From NCBI GenBank assembly GCA_017354895.1, contig CP071498.1, positions 3,162,001 to 3,226,000 on the forward strand: a stretch of DNA of 64,000 nucleotides. The letters run 5' to 3'. A program made the translations under genes and the position numbers. The notes under the pieces were generated by a model. The model did not search any database, was not told where the DNA came from, and saw only the letters and a list, made by a program, of their open reading frames with translations. The stretch is from Podospora comata. Lineage: Eukaryota; Ascomycota; Sordariomycetes; Sordariales; Podosporaceae. Of the stretch, positions 58,452 to 64,000 are shown one piece after another. Every line of letters begins with the position of its first letter. The first letter of the stretch is position 1.

Positions 58452-59460
58452 ATGTCGAGCTTGAACTCACACACCATGTACGAAGAGATCAACGCAACCA
58501 GTCTTGAGACGTCCACCACGTCTGAGATCATCTACCCTGTCACCGTACAGCGAAACAAGTCCACAATGGCGTTGGGTCCCAAGGCCGCAGTGCCAGTGAA
58601 CAAACCAGACCGTTTGCTTTTCAGGTTGGAGAAGTGAGTTCTTGCCAAACAAAGACGGGCCCCGACGGTGCTTTTCTGCTCACACCACTGGTACCTCCAG
58701 ATTGTTCAGACCAACCAAGGACCTGGGCTCTGTCCTCACCACCTTCAACTACTTCCTCTATCTCTTGGCCTACTTTGACGCCAAAGCCCACAACTTCAAG
58801 TCCCAAGCCCTGTCCCTCGTCACGAAACATGCCTCTGTTGACGGCGCCCTTTCCGGTGCCACCGCCCACCCCGAGGGTTCGCCCTTTGCCAAACTGGGGG
58901 CAGTGGTCTACAACGCACGCACGACCCTGCGCCTCTTCGGCCTTCTCCCCCTCTACGTGAGGGCGAGAAAGCTGATGACTGACTCGAAGGACATGGACAA
59001 GGTGCTTTGGGCCGTTTCCGCAGTCCAATGCTCCCTGTTTGCCATTTTCCAGTTCCTCGAAAACGTGGCATTCCTCACCGAAAACGGCGTCCTGACGTCC
59101 CGTGCCAGGGCTGGTCAGTTGGGCGGACGCGTGGCAGCCATGTACAAAATAGCACATCGTGCCTGGTTCCTGGGCCATGTGTGCGACTTTGCCCGTTTGA
59201 TGCGCGAGGCGCAAATTTTCTTCCGCAGGAAGCACATCGACAAGGAGGATATCACTGAGGAGGAGGCTGAGAGGGCATCCCAGTGGTACTACGACTGGAT
59301 TCGCCCGCTGGCCTGGCTGCCGATCGGTTGGCAGCTCTCGGCGTGGACGGAGGACGGCATGTCGGGCAAGTTCAACAACTTGGGACTTCGGGGCGTTGCT
59401 GGTGTCTTGGCTGATTTGAAGAGGACGGCTACGCTTTGGGATGCCACCAAGGATGCCTGA
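58452..59460 (+). CDS. pex11: PEX11-family peroxin
   Basis: Exons 58452-58633 and 58701-59460 (GTGAGT donor, CCAG acceptor) close in phase, 313 residues. The splice rebuilds LEKLFRPTKDLGSVLTTFNYF, an early PEX11 helix. Further family features are FAKLGAVVYNARTTLRLFGLLPLYVRAR (about 115-142), an internal hydrophobic stretch with AIFQFLENVAFL, and a C-terminal hydrophobic segment IRPLAWLPIGWQL. PEX11 proteins sit in the peroxisomal membrane, remodel it through an amphipathic helix and promote peroxisome division. The 60-residue N-terminal extension is Ser/Thr-rich, as in PEX11C-type filamentous-fungal members. Confidence 0.88.
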
Positions 59461-60914
59461 GTCAAGTTACATGGGTGGTTTGGGCATACACATCAGAAAC
59501 ACCCCTCGGGATGGCTCTATGCCAGTTCAAGTTATGAGGCTCTGGAGACGACTTGCCTTGTCTAAATCCCTTTGATTTCTTTTCCATCCTGGTTCTACTT
59601 CTTTTGTCTGTCTTTTTCCATATAGCTCGTCCACACGTAGTTTAGTCTTAGTCTTCATTCCCTCTTCTCCTGTCACCCACTCAGATGTTCATCATTACAA
59701 CTAGTTGTATCAATCAGATTCCTTTTGTCCCTTATACACACGTATTTTAGTGTGGAAGTGAGGCAACCGGTGAACTGAGGCAATAGTGGTTGAATTGGTG
59801 ATAGGTGAAGCCGAGCCACCAACCGGAGCAGAAGAAGAAGATGAGCTTGGAAAGCACAGGCCAACCAGGTGGGCCGGGCCACACAACATTTAGCAATGTC
59901 ATCGGCAAGTGGGAGTTCCATGCTCAACATGAAGTTATGAAGGCATCTTAGCATGATACAGTGAAATGCAATTCCCCAACATTTGCATGATCCAGAAGAG
60001 ATTTGTTTGGATCATCTCGTTGCCCATCTCCAAAAATGATTTATTGAGGCTTCGGTGAGTTACGGAAGAGCAGTTGGAGCCGAGATTCCAACACCTCAAA
60101 CCGACTTGAAGTGCCGACGGCGAGACCGAAGATATCAATAGTCAATCCAGAGAGGCTAGAACTTTGGCTACATCCGAAGAGTTGCCACTGCCAGAGCGGT
60201 GCGTCGTCGCCGTCAGCTGTGCCGCAGAAGCGCTTATGCAGGTGTATCCCCGTGGTCATTAGATGTGATGTGACCTCGCGACCCTCGGTATCAGAGGCTC
60301 CTCTTGCCTAGACCCGACTTTATCGAACTCCGGGCTCACCACTGCTAGCATGATCGGGCTTCTTGGCATACTCTCGCTGCGCTATTAATAGTCAAGGTTG
60401 CGTGATTCCTTCACGCCCGCACCGGAAAGAGGACTGAACTCGTGTGGCGCTGGGTGGCACTATTGAACGAGCTGAGCAAATATTTCCGTTCTTCAACGAT
60501 TCCTGCCGATTAGGCAGGTTACGTTCATATGTGAAGTCTAACAGGCACGCTGGCACTTTGGTACTAGTGCATCACGATTGGTACCTGGGTTGGCTTTCTT
60601 TCAGGCCGAGCTGACTTGCCGACATCCGTGTCTTGGACAGAATGGGTGTGTATGGTCGTGTTGGATGAATACACGTACCTAGGTACATATGTACCCACTC
60701 CATCGGGTGACTACCTAGGTACGTATATCTTGCCATGTCTCCAGGATTCTTAGACGGCACAAATACCATCTCGCTGAACATCAATGTGGCCGAGAGAATT
60801 TTCATCATCTCGTCAGCCCAAGGTGCCATTCAGAGTTTTCATGCTTGCAGTTATTTGATGGCCCTCTGAGTCTTCCCCTTTGCTTCTGCCAGGAGTTGGC
60901 CTTGCTTCATCATC
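59461..60914. other. intergenic region with an inverted repeat
   Basis: 1.45 kb with no recognisable gene. It contains the 13-bp inverted repeat at 60673-60724. The rest shows only short overlapping frames. Confidence 0.5.
60673..60724. repeat. 13-bp perfect inverted repeat with CCTAGG palindromic cores
   Basis: The left arm ACGTACCTAGGTA (60673-60685) and the right arm TACCTAGGTACGT (60712-60724) are exact reverse complements separated by 26 bases. Each arm holds the self-complementary TACCTAGGTA. It lies 190 bases before the nuclease-like gene, so it could be a cis element or a short mobile-element remnant. Confidence 0.7.
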
Positions 60915-63598
60915 ATGACGAAGAGAGACAAGAAGCCGTCAACTAATCCGCCAAAGAATGATGGTCCGAAAAAGACGACCAAGCCGATCACCAAGGAAAC
61001 TATCAAGCTGGTTTCTCTACAACCCGACAAGCGGAAGACCAAGCAGAACACCAAGCAGACCACCAAGCATAACAACAACCAGACCATCAATCAGAACCAC
61101 GGTCAGCCCACCAGACGAAACAGACCACCTGCTGGATCAGCGAGAGGTAATGCGAAGAAAAATGGCACAAAGAGTAAGCAAGCCACTAACAGTAGCAGTG
61201 GCCTGGAACTGACTCCTTGAATTTCCTAGACTTTAACTACCTTGTCGAAGAGTTGGAATTGCCTGATGGCAAAACGTACTTGGAGCTTGCGACAAGCCCC
61301 CTAGACACTGACGAACTCGAAGGAGGGGAGCAAACATTTGAATTCCAAGGTTTGTCCCAGTAACAACCTATCCGGCCGGTAATAATGTTCCCATCACTTA
61401 CAACAGTAAATAGAAGGATTCATGGTGGAGGGAGACCAAACTCCTCTTTCTCCATTCACATGGGGGGCTGCTGCACAAAGCTCTGGAAGAACAAGATCGA
61501 AAACAGTTTCCTGGCCCCTGGTATTTTCCTTGCTGTCAGACCCCACTGATGCGGACGCACCGCTCAAGAACAAGATTGCCATCGTGAAAGACAAGGGCCC
61601 TGCTGACGATGAGCCCGTCGACGAGGTAGGCACATCACCATCATACGCCTCGTCTCTTGGATTCTGGTGCTGACTTGTATACCAGAATTACTCGTACAAT
61701 TTGTTCACATATGCGGATGCCTCTCAACAGTCTAGCCACAAATATGTGTTTTCCGGAAGCAACCAATCTGTCATACCAGGTGGCCACGTCATGTCTAACA
61801 CCTTCATCCCGCTCAAGATCTTGGACACCCGGCTCTGCGGTGACTGGCCGGGGCGCCAACAGGCCTATACGCGAGACTGGCTGACATTTTGCGCTTTTAC
61901 TGTCGCTCTCGAACTGGAGAAGCCCGATCAGGACCAACGCAATATTCATGACTTGCTACCGAATGAACTTGTGCCAAAGTATCAGGACGCCCAAGAACTG
62001 AAAAGAAAGCTTTCTCAGTGGGATGGATCCCACTTGGTAGCCCGAGACAGTGCTGGGAGCGTCCCGGCCATGGCTGGCGCCAAGTTTCTTTATCATCTTC
62101 TACATCGCGATGACATGAAGTCGATGTCGGCGTCGAAGGTGGCAAGGCATATTTTCATCAGGTGGTGCCGTAAGTCCACATTCGAAATCTCTAGCCCCCT
62201 TTTCCAGCGCTTACCCAGTTGCAGTTGTTGCTCATATTGCCGCCTCTGTCGCAAAGGAGCCATTTTCCGTCAAGGCGCGATTCTGGAAGATTCCCAAAGA
62301 AGCTGTCCTCAACCGCAATTTGGAGCTGGTCTACCAGATGGTGCCAGATCTGTTGACATGGACCGTCAAATCCGAAATTCTGCGAGACAAGAGCATATCC
62401 AAGGATCTGATCAACTCCCTAAAACTTTTCGATAATCAGGGCCACCGGAAGAAAATCAATGAAAAGTGGGGGAAGTTTATGACCGTGGTCTTTGATGCAG
62501 CCACTGTGCCGGGCATAAAAGCCCGACTCGCACTCCCCACGGACAACCTGCAGAACATGGTCTTGCTCGGCTCTCATCCTCAGGGTTACTACAACACGTA
62601 CATTGGGAAAAACGACCTGGAATCGTTGATTTCGAAGGGCTATAAGTGGGGCAGCAGCCATCCGTTTCCCACCAACATGCAGCCTGATGCCATTGTCCCT
62701 TTTCCCAGAGGCACAAGACTGATCAAACCCAGTGTCTATGCCACCAAGCCAACGACCATTTCCAAGACAAATATCAAGATTGCAGGCAACTGGCCCCGGA
62801 TACGAACCCAGAATGCTGTTATGGACAACATCAGCGCAAACGAGGCAAGTCATATCCGTACTCTCAACATCTCCCACGGACGGCTAACCCAAGACAGATC
62901 GCCTTCAAGATATGGGACAATGATACACTGACTCCACGCCCAGCTGAGGTAGGTACAGCATGATGGGGAAACAGAGAGGACATTGCTGTCGCACAACTAA
63001 AACTAACTCCGCGTGACCCAGTGGCTTCATCGCTCCGCTTACTCCTTTGGAGGGAATGGGAAGCCAGACTCTGCACAAGAGCCGGAAAACCTTGTCTTTG
63101 GGACTTTCGAAGCCAACACCGAGATGATAAGGTAGCCAGTGGAGATTCCTTGCGGTTTCTGTGTGACTTGGATGGGCTGACAGTTTCCGTAGGTTCGAGT
63201 CTTATCTGAAGCGAATCGCCAATGGGACGTTCAAGACTGAGACCGAGGTGACGCTGAGAACAGAAGTGAACACGCATGACAGCAAGGTCGGTAATGGTAA
63301 GAGTCTACCATGGCTCACTCCGCAACTTTTCTACCAATGGACTTTCCATCTCAACGAGATCTGCGGCTCCGCAGTCCTCAAAAACCCAACGCATGGGCAG
63401 ATCAGTAGGGTCAAGACTTTTGATCTCTTCTCCCAGAGTCACCCCATGCTGTTTGAGGTAGACGTTGATGAAGTATTCGATGCAAAGCTAGCCGACGCAG
63501 ACAAGGAGTTGAGGGATGTAGTGGCCCTGTTTTTGTTCTCTCAGTCTGAGCTTGGGGCTGCATACAACACCAACGCCAACGTACGAAGCAGGCTCTAG
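60915..63598 (+). CDS. basic protein with C-terminal His-Me-finger (HNH-like) nuclease motif
   Basis: Eight exons close in phase, 755 residues: 60915-61173, 61230-61349, 61414-61625, 61686-62169, 62219-62844, 62898-62948, 63022-63131 and 63193-63598. Intron 5 (62845-62897) is GC-AG, with GCAAGT donor and GCTAAC branch. Residues 1-90 are extremely Lys/Thr/Asn-rich (KKTTKPITKE, TKQTTKHNNN) and look like a nuclear/nucleic-acid-binding tail. Residues 90-580 are unrecognised but well coded. Residues about 585-630 read WLHRSAYSFGG, then PENLVFGTFEANTEMIRFE across intron 7. This gives a His, then Asn-x8-Asn-x5-Glu spacing, reminiscent of beta-beta-alpha-Me (HNH/nonspecific) nucleases. About 125 residues follow the motif. 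Catalytic activity is inference. Metal ligands need structural support. Confidence 0.7.
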
Positions 63599-64000
63599 GC
63601 TCTACATGGGGAAATAGAGGTTGTTGTTGGTTGCTACTCATTTCTTGATAGCACTGGGCTGTGGATTGAAGGGCTGTTTGGGTTTTCTGTAGTGGCGGGA
63701 TCTCTTTATCTTTCCCTTGCTGCTTTTGTTTCTTATTTAGATTGACAAATACTATTCCTTGTTTCAAAGCTAGATAAAATGCACTATAGTGATCGTCGCC
63801 GCCTCTAGTCAAGCTGTCTTACCAGTTCATTGCTGTATCTGCCCACCTGCCCTTCTGAGACTGATACTTTGGACATGGATATGGCGTCAAAACACTAAAT
63901 TCCGACTAGTTTCAAGCAGAGAAATCCATGTGAGGAAAATACCACGACCGTAAACACGACCTCTACCTTTCACATCAGGTACCTTGCAACCCAGAAGAAG
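63599..64000. other. 3' flank to window end
   Basis: 400 bases downstream of the nuclease-like gene. No coding frame continues off the edge with convincing features. Confidence 0.5.

Overview
The window is nuclear DNA of a filamentous ascomycete, most likely a sordariomycete close to the Sordariales. The evidence is the gene set and the gene structure. Genes are split by introns of about 50-120 bases with GTAAGT/GTATGT-type donors, CTAAC/CTGAC branch sites and YAG acceptors. Several families are typical of or restricted to such fungi: a TmpA-type flavoprotein, a DUF7708-NACHT-ankyrin receptor, a LysM/CBM18 protein and a MUP1-like permease. No bacterial operon, rRNA gene, CRISPR array or intact transposon was seen. 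The assignment to Sordariales is inference.

Layout. 1-8.6 kb: the 3' part of a protein kinase gene (+), a CorA-like membrane protein (-), a 79-residue three-exon gene (-) and an amino-acid permease (+). 8.6-9.4 kb: a gap holding a tRNA-like sequence. 9.4-15.5 kb: one giant two-exon NLR-type gene (-) with about 33 ankyrin repeats. 15.8-23.8 kb: a MAPEG protein (-), a PEBP-family protein (+), an FAD monooxygenase fused to a multi-span membrane domain (-) and a secreted type-B carboxylesterase (-). 25.9-33.0 kb: a small Cys-rich putative myristoylated protein (+), a LysM-CBM18-LysM secreted protein (+), a single-span lectin-like protein (-) and a cytochrome P450 (-). 34.4-46.4 kb: housekeeping and developmental genes, all on the minus strand: an L1-fold ribosome-biogenesis factor, an FHA protein, palmitoyl-protein thioesterase, a GFA/CENP-V protein and TmpA. 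46.4-53.9 kb: a gene-poor stretch of 7.5 kb. 53.9-64 kb: a frameshifted gene with a PD-(D/E)XK-like signature (-), a 491-residue protein of unknown type (-), a PEX11 peroxin (+) and an eight-exon gene (+) with a very basic N-terminus, a GC-AG intron and a His-Me-finger-like motif.

The genes do not form one pathway. Some themes recur. Self/non-self or stress sensing is suggested by the NACHT-ankyrin receptor, the kinase and the CorA-like protein. Surface and wall interaction is suggested by the LysM/CBM18 protein and the lectin-like protein. Oxidative or secondary metabolism is suggested by the monooxygenase, P450, esterase and MAPEG protein, but there is no backbone synthase, so no biosynthetic cluster can be claimed. 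The least explained loci are the broken nuclease-like gene, the basic nuclease-like gene, the 491-residue protein and the triple-repeat Cys-rich protein. Gene models were built by hand from reading frame, phase and splice motifs. Where phase closes exactly the models are good, and where it does not this is stated.
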